Source of the DNA: a bacterium
GTDB lineage: Bacteria > Acidobacteriota > Aminicenantia > Aminicenantales > Aminicenantaceae
DNA: 40,322 bases
Direction: 5' to 3'
Assembly: GCA_018335295.1 (NCBI GenBank)
Contig: JAGXKI010000004.1
Span: 1-40,322, forward strand
Shown here: piece after piece, positions 1-7,935 of the stretch
Layout: every line of letters starts with the position of its first letter
Position numbering within the stretch: the first letter of the stretch is position 1
Notes under the pieces: model-generated
The model's input: the letters and a program-made list of their open reading frames with translations, nothing else
What the model was told of the DNA's origin: nothing
The model's database searches: none
Position numbers and translations under genes: made by a program

Positions 1-2
1 TC

Positions 3-1136
3 ATCGGAGTGGGAGCGGTGATCGCCATGGTCAGCATCGGTCAAGGAGCCAAGGTGGAAGTCCAGCAGAGGTTTGAAACCATGGGGACCAACATGCTGTT
101 TGTCCGTCCGGGCAGCGCGCGGGTAAGGGGACGTCATGTTGGAACTGGCACCTACGAAACCCTGACTGCGGCCGATGCCCAGGCCATCCGGGAAAAATGT
201 GATGCGGTCCGCTACGTCTCCCCCTCAGTGAGCGGCCGGGCTCAGGTGGTTTACGGGAATAAAAACTGGAACACCTCTATCCAGGGTCAAGGCGAGGCTT
301 ATCCCTACATCCACAACTGGGAAATGGAAGAAGGCTATTTTTTCGACCAACCCATGGTCAAGACCGCCCAGAAAGTGTGTGTCCTGGGGAAGGAAGTGGA
401 AGAGAATCTTTTTGAAGGGGAACATCCCATCGGGAAGATCATCCGGATCAAAAACATTCCTTTCCGGGTGGTGGGAGTTCTCAAATCCAAGGGTCAGTCG
501 GGAGGCTGGTTCAACAGAGATGACATGATCGTCATTCCCTATACCACAGCTCAAAAAAGGCTTTTCGGAATCCCTGACCACGTTCAATCCATCGATATAT
601 CGGCTGTTTCCATGGAGCGAAGCACCGAAGCCCAGGAACAAATCAAAGAAGTCCTGCGAATCCAGCACAAGATTGCCCCCGGAGCCGAGGATGACTTTCA
701 TGTCAGAAACATGTCCGATATCGTGGAGGGAGCCACTGAAGCCACCAATATTCTTACCCTTCTTTTGGGAGGGATCGCTGCCATTTCTCTCCTGGTGGGA
801 GGAATCGGGGTGATGAACATCATGCTGGTTTCGGTCACCGAAAGAATCCGGGAGATCGGAATCCGGATGTCTGTGGGAGCTAAAGAGAAAGATATTTTAC
901 TCCAGTTCCTGACCGAAGCCATTGTATTGAGTGTACTCGGCGGACTTTTGGGCATCGTGGTGGGAATCGGGGGGTCCAAACTTCTCTCTCATTTTGTAGG
1001 GATGACCACTGTGGTGACCCTGGGCTCTGTAGCCTTGGCCTTTCTCTTTGCTGGCTCTGTGGGAGTTTTCTTCGGGTTTTATCCCGCCCGCAAGGCTTCC
1101 AAACTGGACCCCATCGAAGCCCTGAGGTATGAATAG
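3..1136 (+). CDS. MacB-type ABC transporter permease, 5' end cut by window
   Basis: This is the C-terminal 377 residues of an FtsX/MacB-family permease. The reading frame is open to the window edge, and the first visible residues (IGVGAVIAMVSIGQGAK) match the end of the first transmembrane helix of MacB proteins, so the true start lies upstream. A periplasmic MacB core follows at about residues 20-240. Three hydrophobic segments then end in the FtsX-like stretch GGIGVMNIMLVSVTERIREI and the terminal YPARKASKLDPIEALRYE. Family members couple cytoplasmic ATP hydrolysis to export of peptides, lipoproteins or drugs through a MacA adaptor and TolC. The TolC-like gene 107 nt downstream fits such a tripartite pump. 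Any ATPase and MacA partner would lie outside the window. The exported substrate cannot be inferred. Confidence 0.93.
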   Translation: MGVGAVIAMVSIGQGAKVEVQQRFETMGTNMLFVRPGSARVRGRHVGTGTYETLTAADAQAIREKCDAVRYVSPSVSGRAQVVYGNKNWNTSIQGQGEAYPYIHNWEMEEGYFFDQPMVKTAQKVCVLGKEVEENLFEGEHPIGKIIRIKNIPFRVVGVLKSKGQSGGWFNRDDMIVIPYTTAQKRLFGIPDHVQSIDISAVSMERSTEAQEQIKEVLRIQHKIAPGAEDDFHVRNMSDIVEGATEATNILTLLLGGIAAISLLVGGIGVMNIMLVSVTERIREIGIRMSVGAKEKDILLQFLTEAIVLSVLGGLLGIVVGIGGSKLLSHFVGMTTVVTLGSVALAFLFAGSVGVFFGFYPARKASKLDPIEALRYE

Positions 1137-1145
1137 AACCTGATG

Positions 1146-1194
1146 CCATACGAAAAAGAATTCCGAATATCCCTCCCCGTTCTTTTTCGTATGG
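1146..1194. repeat. 15-bp perfect inverted repeat between macB-like gene and tolC
   Basis: The arms ccatacgaaaaagaa (1146-1160) and ttctttttcgtatgg (1180-1194) are exact reverse complements with a 19-nt loop. No T-run follows the second arm, so it is not a standard intrinsic terminator. It could be an mRNA stem that attenuates or stabilises between two cotranscribed genes, or a regulator binding site. Confidence 0.8.
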
Positions 1195-1243
1195 AAAGAA
1201 TAGAAAATGATCCTGACTCTATCTGGAACCGAAGGAGGAAACA

Positions 1244-2812
1244 ATGAATAAAAAACTGACTGGAATCCTCATAGGGATTTTTCTTTGTGTCTCGGCTTTC
1301 TCACAATCCACCCAAGAAGAGAAAACCCTTCCCCTTTCTTTGGAGGATTGTATTGTCAAAGCCATGGAAAACAATCTGGGGGTTGCTATCGAAGTGCTCA
1401 ACCCCCAACTATCCGATATACGCGTGGATTCTGCCAAGGAAAAATTCCTTCCTCAGATGAGTTTCAACTTTTCCCGGCAAGACCAAAACAACCCCTCCTA
1501 TTCTTTTCTGGAAGCTGCCGACCAGGTAAAAACTGAAATGAACCGCTACTCCACCCAAATCAACCAGCTTATTCCCACAGGAGGAAGTTTTTCCCTTTCT
1601 ATCGATGGAAGTATGTACGATACCAATCGGAGATTCACCACTGTCAATCCCCGTTACAACACCACCTTAAGATTTGAATTCTCTCAACCCCTGCTCAAAG
1701 ATTTCGGACTCAAAACCACACGAAAAGATATCATTGTGGCCCAGAACAATCGAAATATTTCCGAAAACCAACTGAGAAGGTCCCTCCAGGAAACCGTCTA
1801 CAACGTGGAACAAGCTTACTGGAATTTGGTCTACAGCATAGAAAACCTGAAAGTGAAAAAACAATCCTTAAAATTGGCCAAGGAACTGCTGGAAAAAAAC
1901 AAAAAAGCGGTGGAAGTGGGCTCAATGGCTCCCATCGAAATCCTCAACGCTCAGGCCGAAGTGGCCGCCAGGAAAGCGGATATCCTTCAAGCCGAAGCCA
2001 CCGTAAAAAACAACCAGGATGCCCTCAAAACCCTTCTGAATCTGAGCGCCGAGAAAAAGGACGCCGCAGCCATACAAATCAAACCCGTGGAAAAGCCTGA
2101 ATACGAACTGAAAGAAATCACTCTGGAAGAAGCCATCTCCACCGCCCTGGAGAACCGTCCCGACCTGCAGGCCACCCGGATTGACCTGAAAAACAAACAA
2201 ACCAATGTGAGCTACGCCAAAAATCAGCTTCTTCCCGACCTCAGCCTGAACGCTTCTTACTGGAGTCCGGGGATATCCGGGGATAGAATCATCTACGATC
2301 CCAACGACCCCTTTGGTCCTCCCATAGGCCAAATCGAAGGTGGCTATGCCGAGGCTTTTGAAGATGCCTTTGGCTTCACCTACCAGAACTGGTCAGTCTC
2401 CCTCTCCCTCTCGGTTCCTTTCAATACCTTCTTTTCCCGGGCTGCCTTGGCTCAGGCCCGTATCAATTTGGACCAGGCTAAGCTTCAGCTTCAAAACCAG
2501 AGAAAACAAATTTACTTGGACATTAAAAATGCGGTCAGAGCCGTCCAAACCAACTACGAAAGAGTCCAGGCCTACCAGGCTTCCCGCAAATTGGCCGAGA
2601 AGAAACTGGAAGCTGAGGAAGAAAAACTGAGGGTGGGGATCTCTACCAATTACCTCCTCCTCCAGTACCAGAGAGACTTGGCCAACCAGCAGATTGCCGA
2701 ACTTCAGGCCATTATTGACTACAACTTGTCCCTGGCTCAGCTGAACAAAGCGATGGGCTCATCCCTCGAGGATAAAAATATCAAGATGAGCAGCGTCATC
2801 GAACGACAATGA
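1244..2812 (+). CDS. TolC-family outer-membrane efflux protein
   Basis: This 522-aa protein has a Sec signal peptide (MNKKLTGILIGIFLCVSAFS) and two OEP repeats. The first spans about residues 28-260 and begins LSLEDCIVKAMENNLGV. The second spans about 290-510 and begins ITLEEAISTALENRPDLQATR. Both are rich in long alpha-helical heptads, as in TolC periplasmic tunnels. The start is set by a strong Shine-Dalgarno (aaggagg) 6 nt before the ATG. As a trimeric outer-membrane channel it would connect to the inner-membrane pump encoded just upstream. It is distinct from the shorter TolC homologue at 5483 that belongs to the metal RND operon. Which substrate it exports is unknown. Confidence 0.93.
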   Translation: MNKKLTGILIGIFLCVSAFSQSTQEEKTLPLSLEDCIVKAMENNLGVAIEVLNPQLSDIRVDSAKEKFLPQMSFNFSRQDQNNPSYSFLEAADQVKTEMNRYSTQINQLIPTGGSFSLSIDGSMYDTNRRFTTVNPRYNTTLRFEFSQPLLKDFGLKTTRKDIIVAQNNRNISENQLRRSLQETVYNVEQAYWNLVYSIENLKVKKQSLKLAKELLEKNKKAVEVGSMAPIEILNAQAEVAARKADILQAEATVKNNQDALKTLLNLSAEKKDAAAIQIKPVEKPEYELKEITLEEAISTALENRPDLQATRIDLKNKQTNVSYAKNQLLPDLSLNASYWSPGISGDRIIYDPNDPFGPPIGQIEGGYAEAFEDAFGFTYQNWSVSLSLSVPFNTFFSRAALAQARINLDQAKLQLQNQRKQIYLDIKNAVRAVQTNYERVQAYQASRKLAEKKLEAEEEKLRVGISTNYLLLQYQRDLANQQIAELQAIIDYNLSLAQLNKAMGSSLEDKNIKMSSVIERQ

Positions 2813-2813
2813 T

Positions 2814-2849
2814 CCCGGATTATTCATAAAAAGGCCGGTATTTATGAAT
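2814..2849 (+). repeat. Short repeat with hairpin right after tolC stop; related to the end of the 32803 element
   Basis: Two bases past the tolC stop is a block containing ggattattcataaaaaggc that recurs, slightly changed, at 32809-32828 and inverted (without the trailing part) at 33078-33090. Within this copy attcataaa (2822-2830) and tttatgaat (2841-2849) form a 9-bp stem around a 10-nt loop. I read it as a dispersed intergenic repeat or the end of a decayed element. Confidence 0.6.
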
Positions 2850-3148
2850 TCCTCATGACGATTGTGCAACCCTCAACAAATGAAAAGGGTTCAGGAGCAA
2901 AACAGAAACCGGTTTTTCTTTGGGAATAAGGGTGTATACCTTTTTAGAAAAAATGGGTGGTATGGATGTTTTCATTTCTCGCTTTTCTCGCCTTTCTCGC
3001 TCAATCAAATCCATCCCGTGACAGGACCCATCTTAAAAAAATATTATCCGCTGTGGAATTTTCGAATTAAGATTCCAAGATGATAGCCAAATGGCTTCTT
3101 ATCCCTTATACTATTATGTTTTAATCTTGTTTTGATCGGATTTATAAA
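2850..3148. other. Gene-free spacer between tolC and the DUF5916 gene
   Basis: I see no convincing gene in this stretch. The one possible short frame (2862-3083) has no Shine-Dalgarno and low-complexity composition. The spacer holds a tandem triplet of a 9-mer at 2975-3001 and a small aaccct/agggtt inverted repeat at 2868-2891. It should hold the promoter of the downstream gene, but no -35/-10 pair is good enough to call. Confidence 0.5.
2975..3001 (+). repeat. Three tandem copies of a 9-bp unit (tttctcgcy)
   Basis: The units tttctcgct, tttctcgcc and tttctcgct follow each other with exact 9-bp periodicity, 148 bp upstream of the DUF5916 start. It could be a slippage repeat or a cluster of regulator half-sites; the sequence alone does not decide. 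Confidence 0.75.
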
Positions 3149-5317
3149 ATGAATTGGTTTCGAAAATTAATCGTTGTCTCTACTGTTTTCTGTTTAATTC
3201 CTCTTTGGACCGGGGCTGCTGAAAGGGAATACCATGTGAACATCCCCCGCCTCCCCCAACCTCCCCAAATCGATGGGATTAAAGAAAACCCTCTCTGGAA
3301 AAAGGCCGCTACCCTGGATTCCTTCACTCAGTATGAACCCAAGGAAGGAGCGGCTCCATCGGAAAAAACCTTAGTCTACATGGGTTATGCCCAAAAAAAC
3401 CTGTACATCGCGGTGAGGGCCTTTGACTCCAATCCCCAGGCTATCCGGAGCTGTCTGACCAAAAGAGATGAGGTTCATGGAGACGACCAGATCACTTTTT
3501 ATTTCGATACTTTTCGAGACAGGAAAAAGGCTTTCACTTTCCAAGTCAATCCCTGCGGAGTCCAGACAGATGGAGTGTACAAAGAAATGAAGCGGAGACG
3601 ACGGGGAGGAGGGTTTCAGAAAATTGATAAAAGCTGGGACACCTATTTCACCACCGATGCTCGAGTGGACGAGAAAGGTTATTTTGTGGAAATGGCCATC
3701 CCTTTCAAAAGCCTTCGTTTCCCCAACCGGAAAACCCAACTGTGGGGGCTCCAGATCAAAAGAGAAATACCCCGGAAAAATGAAGAAATCTACTGGTATC
3801 CCCGGTCCCGGGATGTGAACGGCTTTTTGGTGCAGTCCGGGACCCTGGAGATTTCTGGAGACATCGAAAAAGGGCGCAATGTGGAAGTGCTTCCTGTGGT
3901 CACCGGACGAAAAGAAAGAAGCAAGAGCTTCAATCCACAAGCCGGGGTGAACCTCAAATACGGAGTGACTTCAGACATGACACTGGACTTTGCCTACAAC
4001 CCGGATTTCAGCCAGGTGGAAGCGGACATGCCTCAGATCGATGTCAACCAAAGATACGATCTCTACTACCCTGAAAAAAGGCCTTTCTTTCTCGAAGGGA
4101 AGGACATCTTTGACACTCCCGTTGAACTGGTCTACACCCGGACCATTGTGAACCCTCAGTATGGATTTAAACTCACCGGGAAAACCGGAAAGTATTCCAT
4201 CGGAGTGTTGAGCGCCTATGACGAAACTCCCCCCGAAATCAACTTTTCTTCTCAGGAAGATGAACCCCTCGCTCCCTCCTCCCGGGCTCTGGTGAATGTT
4301 TTCCGCATGAAAAGAGACCTGTTCAAGGAATCTTATGTGGGCTTTATCCTCACCGATAAAGAAGCCGGAGCAAATTGGGGAGGATTATCTGAAAATTACA
4401 ACCGGGTAGCCGGGATTGACGGCCACTTTAAATTCAACAAATACTACCGGTTTACTTTTCAAATCATGGGATCTCAGAGTCAAAAGAGAAACCAAAAATC
4501 CGGTTTTATTCCCGCCATGAATTTCAAGTTCAACCGGAATTCCAGACACTGGAGGCTCTCTGCCGAATACAAGAGCCTTCCGGATGCCTTTGAGGCGTCT
4601 ACCGGCTTTATCCGGAGAAGGGACATCCAATCTCTGAGCACCCGTGTGAGTTATGCTTTTCTCCCTCAGAATAAATATATCGTGGATATCCGCCCCTCCT
4701 TTGAGTATAAAAGAATCTACAACTTCGATAACACTCTGACCGATGAAGAGTTTCAGGTCGGAGGATTCATCAGCGGCTGGAGAGGAACATTCATCTACGG
4801 CGGTTTCACCTCCCGATTGGAGAGATATGAAGGTATCGATTTCCATAAAAACTCCTTCCGGGCCCATATCAACTCCGAGCCTTTATCCTGGCTGAGCGGG
4901 AATATCTCCTTCTCTTTTGGAGATGGAATCTATTATTCGGACAATCCCTATCTGGGCTATAAAACCTCCCTGGGATTCCGGCTGACTCTCAAACCCCTTG
5001 CCAACTTGAGGGCCTTTTATAAGTTTCAGAACAACCGCTTCTTCAAAGAAATGGGAGGAGAAAAAGTCTATGATGTCAACATCCTCAGCCAGCGGATCAA
5101 TTTCCAGTTCTCCCGGACTCTCTCCCTCCGCCTGATCACCGATTACAATGATTATTATAAAAAGCTCTACAACAGCATCCTCCTCAGCTATGTGTACAAC
5201 CCTGGAACTGTGTTTTATCTAGGTATCGATGACAACCAAATCCAGGATGAAACCGGGATGTACCGGATCGAAGGACGGTATTATTTTATAAAATTTTCCT
5301 ACTGGTGGAGAATCTAA
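3149..5317 (+). CDS. CBM9-like/DUF5916 outer-membrane beta-barrel protein
   Basis: This 722-aa protein has a signal peptide (residues 1-24, cleaved near GAAERE). A CBM9-like beta-sandwich follows at about 30-210, with the typical PQIDGIKENPLWKKA start and the DDQITFYFDTF and FQVNPCGVQTDG motifs. The rest is a long DUF5916 region with the hallmark YNPDFSQVEADMPQIDVNQR and YYPEKRPFFLEG. The C-terminal half is rich in alternating aromatic strands and ends in an aromatic strand (FIKFSYWWRI), as expected for an outer-membrane barrel. Family function is not established; carbohydrate binding is assumed from the CBM9 fold only. The gene stands alone with spacers on both sides. No good Shine-Dalgarno precedes the ATG. 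I see no TonB box or plug domain, so it is not a standard TonB-dependent receptor. Confidence 0.88.
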   Translation: MNWFRKLIVVSTVFCLIPLWTGAAEREYHVNIPRLPQPPQIDGIKENPLWKKAATLDSFTQYEPKEGAAPSEKTLVYMGYAQKNLYIAVRAFDSNPQAIRSCLTKRDEVHGDDQITFYFDTFRDRKKAFTFQVNPCGVQTDGVYKEMKRRRRGGGFQKIDKSWDTYFTTDARVDEKGYFVEMAIPFKSLRFPNRKTQLWGLQIKREIPRKNEEIYWYPRSRDVNGFLVQSGTLEISGDIEKGRNVEVLPVVTGRKERSKSFNPQAGVNLKYGVTSDMTLDFAYNPDFSQVEADMPQIDVNQRYDLYYPEKRPFFLEGKDIFDTPVELVYTRTIVNPQYGFKLTGKTGKYSIGVLSAYDETPPEINFSSQEDEPLAPSSRALVNVFRMKRDLFKESYVGFILTDKEAGANWGGLSENYNRVAGIDGHFKFNKYYRFTFQIMGSQSQKRNQKSGFIPAMNFKFNRNSRHWRLSAEYKSLPDAFEASTGFIRRRDIQSLSTRVSYAFLPQNKYIVDIRPSFEYKRIYNFDNTLTDEEFQVGGFISGWRGTFIYGGFTSRLERYEGIDFHKNSFRAHINSEPLSWLSGNISFSFGDGIYYSDNPYLGYKTSLGFRLTLKPLANLRAFYKFQNNRFFKEMGGEKVYDVNILSQRINFQFSRTLSLRLITDYNDYYKKLYNSILLSYVYNPGTVFYLGIDDNQIQDETGMYRIEGRYYFIKFSYWWRI

Positions 5318-5482
5318 AAAACTTAATCCCGATTTGACCGGTAGGTTAAAATGATTGGTTAAGGCGGTTTTGATGCGGCCGTGTGTCATTTCCGATAGAA
5401 GGTGAAAATGGATGAACTTTCTTCCTACCGATTTCCCGCGGGTGAAGTTTGGAAAAGAAAATAGGGCAACGCGAAATATTCC

Positions 5483-6709
5483 ATGAAAAAGAGAAGCTCC
5501 CTTTTTGTGTTGTTTTTACTTTTCTCCTCTCTCCTTTATTCCGCCGAAAAGAATCCCTATTCTTTATCCAAAATCATCGATTTGGGGTTGAAAAACAACC
5601 CTTCTCTTTCAGCTCAAATCCAAGAAATAGAAGCCAAAAAATCAGCTCATCGAGCCTCTAAGGCTTTAACCAATCCCCGCTTTGAATACCAGAAAGGAAA
5701 GGCTTCCTCTTACGATCAGACTATCCACCGGAACACTCAAGGATTTATTATCCGCCAGGAATTGGAAAATCCATTCAAAAAACATTACTGGGCCCGGCTC
5801 CATAAAAATGACTGGGAAGCCGCCCAATCTCATCTTCACCATCTGAAGCTAGAAATCATCTATGAAATCAAAAAATCATTCTACAAAATTCTTCTTTTGA
5901 AGAAAAAAAGGGGCCTTACCCAAAAAAAACTGGAATCCATCCGTCAGACTTTCCGCCTCATCAAAAAACGTGCGGAACTGGGAGAAGTCAAGGAACTGGA
6001 ATCCATCAAACTATATGTAGAAACTCTGAAAACAGAAAAGGAATTAGACCAAATCCGCACCGACCTGGAATTAACCAAAGAAAAATTGAACAAACAAGCA
6101 GGGAATTCTCTCCCCTCAGATTTCAGGTTGGAAGGAGAGCTCTCTTATACCCCTTTTCATCCCAGTGAAAAATCACTCCTCCACAAAGCTCTTTCTTCCC
6201 ATCCTCTGTTAAAAGAGAAGGAACAAAGGATGAAAAGGGCTCAAAGCCGTATCCATTACCTCCAGTGGCAAAGATTCCCTGACTTCAACCTTTCTGGGTT
6301 CGTGAAAGAACAGCTCCACGGCCAAAACAAAGGACTGGGAATATCTGTGGATATTCCTTTATGGAACTTCAAATCCAGTGAAATCGAAGAAGCCAAACGT
6401 TACCTCCGCAAACACAAAAAGGAAATGGAAGCTTTAAAACTGGATTTGATCACCGAAGTCAAATCCAAACTCAAACATCTCCGTCTTTCCGCCCAAACCA
6501 TCGAACTCTTCCACAAAGGACTCCTCAAACAAGCCAAAGAGAGCCTCACCATAGCGGAAGTCAGCTACAAACACGGGGAAATCTCTTTGATGGATTATCT
6601 AGACTCCCAAAGGACTCATTACGAAATCCTCGATGATTATCAGGATTCCATTTATGCTTGGAATAAAAACAAAGCAGCTCTGGAGAAAGTTGTGGGAGGA
6701 AGTTTATGA
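5483..6709 (+). CDS. TolC-family outer-membrane channel of a metal RND pump (CusC/CzcC-like)
   Basis: This 408-aa protein has a signal peptide (MKKRSSLFVLFLLFSSLLYSA) and two OEP repeats starting near YSLSKIIDLGLKNNPSLS. Long Lys/Glu-rich helices of about 120 residues follow each repeat start. At 408 aa it is shorter than the TolC at 1244 and in the usual CzcC/CusC range. Its last four bases overlap the adaptor gene start (ATGA at 6706), so the two are translationally coupled. The operon order outer-membrane channel, adaptor, RND pump is the common heavy-metal efflux order. The Shine-Dalgarno is weak. The upstream 165-nt spacer has a 7-bp inverted repeat, cggtagg at 5339-5345 and cctaccg at 5424-5430, but I could not identify a promoter. 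Confidence 0.88.
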   Translation: MKKRSSLFVLFLLFSSLLYSAEKNPYSLSKIIDLGLKNNPSLSAQIQEIEAKKSAHRASKALTNPRFEYQKGKASSYDQTIHRNTQGFIIRQELENPFKKHYWARLHKNDWEAAQSHLHHLKLEIIYEIKKSFYKILLLKKKRGLTQKKLESIRQTFRLIKKRAELGEVKELESIKLYVETLKTEKELDQIRTDLELTKEKLNKQAGNSLPSDFRLEGELSYTPFHPSEKSLLHKALSSHPLLKEKEQRMKRAQSRIHYLQWQRFPDFNLSGFVKEQLHGQNKGLGISVDIPLWNFKSSEIEEAKRYLRKHKKEMEALKLDLITEVKSKLKHLRLSAQTIELFHKGLLKQAKESLTIAEVSYKHGEISLMDYLDSQRTHYEILDDYQDSIYAWNKNKAALEKVVGGSL

Positions 6710-7920
6710 TAAAAAAAGGCATCCTATGGTTCTCACTTATTTTATTGGTTTTCTGCGGAGAAAGTCAAAAAAATATCCCCTCAGAGGCTCCAGCTCCTGA
6801 GCACGAAAAGGAAACTCACTCTCACGAAATATCCCTTACTCCCACCCAACTTAAAGAATGGGGGATCCAAACAGAAAAAGTCACCCCTCAGCCTTTCACA
6901 TCCAGGATCCACCTCTCCGGCTCGCTAACTCTCAACAAAAATAACACTGCCCACATTTCTTCTTATGTGACAGGAAAGGTGATATCCCTTTCAGCGGACC
7001 TTGGGGAAAAAGTCAAAAAGGGTCAGGTGCTTACACAGATCAATTCTCCCCAATTTGCCAAGGCTCAGGCTGAGTTCCTTCAGGCCAGAGCCAGATTGGT
7101 ATTCAGCCGAAATCAGTACCAAAGAGCCCGAATGCTGCTCAAAGAAAAGGCCATAGAGAAAAAAGAATACTTAAGAAGAGAGGCCCAGTATCAAAAACTC
7201 TCCACAGAATACGGAGCTCTCCAATCCATACTCCATTCTTATGGAGTCAAACAAAACCAAATTCAAGACCTCATACAGAAATGCGAAAACCTGGATAAAG
7301 AGGAAGATTTATGTCAACTGGCCAGCCCTCGGCTCCCCCTTCATTCTCCTTTGTCGGGAACTGTGGTTTACAGAGATGTGGTTTTGGGAGAGCAGGTGGA
7401 TCCTCAGAAAACTCTTTTTACGGTTTCTGACCTCAACACTCTCTGGGCCCTCCTGGATGCCTACGAGAAAGACCTTCCCTATCTGCAGAAAAAAAGCCAA
7501 GTTTTCATTAAATCCTCCGTTTATCCCGGAAAGAAATTTCCAGGAGTTATCACTTACATCAGCGAGACTCTGGACGAGAAGCTTCGAACCTTCAAGGTCC
7601 GAGTGGAGGTTCAAAACCAAGAATGCCTGTTAAAGCCTCACATGTATGTCCAGGGAGTGGTAGAAAATCAGAATCCGGATAAAAAAATCTTAGCTGTTCC
7701 CGAAAAAGCCATTCATTCCCTGAATGGAGAAAAAATCGTTTTTGTTCGGGAAAAGGACCATCTTTTCACTGTCCGACATATCCAGCCTGGGAAAAAAATG
7801 ATGGATCGAAGGGTCATCACCCATGGATTGAGTCAAGGGGAAACCATTGTCACCAAAGGAGCGTTCACCCTGAAAACTGAAATCACAAAAAAAGCCACCG
7901 GACACACTCATGTCCACTGA
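6706..7920 (+). CDS. RND periplasmic adaptor, His-rich (CusB/CzcB-like membrane fusion protein)
   Basis: This 404-aa protein has an N-terminal hydrophobic segment ending LLVFCGES, a possible but non-canonical lipobox. A barrel-sandwich half-motif (GKVISLSADLGEKVKKGQVL) comes next, then an alpha hairpin at about residues 118-175. The second lipoyl half (PLSGTVVYRDVVLGEQVDP) and a beta-barrel follow. Histidine-rich tracts sit near both ends: EHEKETHSHE at about 31-40 and GHTHVH at the extreme C terminus. Such tracts are typical of adaptors in heavy-metal RND systems, where they bind or hand over divalent metal. The gene overlaps the channel gene by 4 nt and is followed after 15 nt by the pump. 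The metal is not determined by the sequence. Confidence 0.9.
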   Translation: MIKKGILWFSLILLVFCGESQKNIPSEAPAPEHEKETHSHEISLTPTQLKEWGIQTEKVTPQPFTSRIHLSGSLTLNKNNTAHISSYVTGKVISLSADLGEKVKKGQVLTQINSPQFAKAQAEFLQARARLVFSRNQYQRARMLLKEKAIEKKEYLRREAQYQKLSTEYGALQSILHSYGVKQNQIQDLIQKCENLDKEEDLCQLASPRLPLHSPLSGTVVYRDVVLGEQVDPQKTLFTVSDLNTLWALLDAYEKDLPYLQKKSQVFIKSSVYPGKKFPGVITYISETLDEKLRTFKVRVEVQNQECLLKPHMYVQGVVENQNPDKKILAVPEKAIHSLNGEKIVFVREKDHLFTVRHIQPGKKMMDRRVITHGLSQGETIVTKGAFTLKTEITKKATGHTHVH

Positions 7921-7935
7921 AAGAGGAGTCCCTGA

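Noticed and set aside
225-701. Long antisense open frames opposite many genes (for example here, and at 4385-4867 and 9685-10071)
   Set aside because: They mirror strongly supported coding sequence, lack ribosome sites and show no recognisable domains.
2862-3083. 73-aa open frame in the tolC-DUF5916 spacer
   Set aside because: Non-ATG start, no ribosome site, aromatic- and basic-rich composition unlike a folded protein, and it overlaps repeats.
5339-5430. Possible metal riboswitch or regulator site upstream of the metal efflux operon
   Set aside because: Only one 7-bp inverted repeat was found and no known riboswitch core could be matched, so no regulatory call is made.
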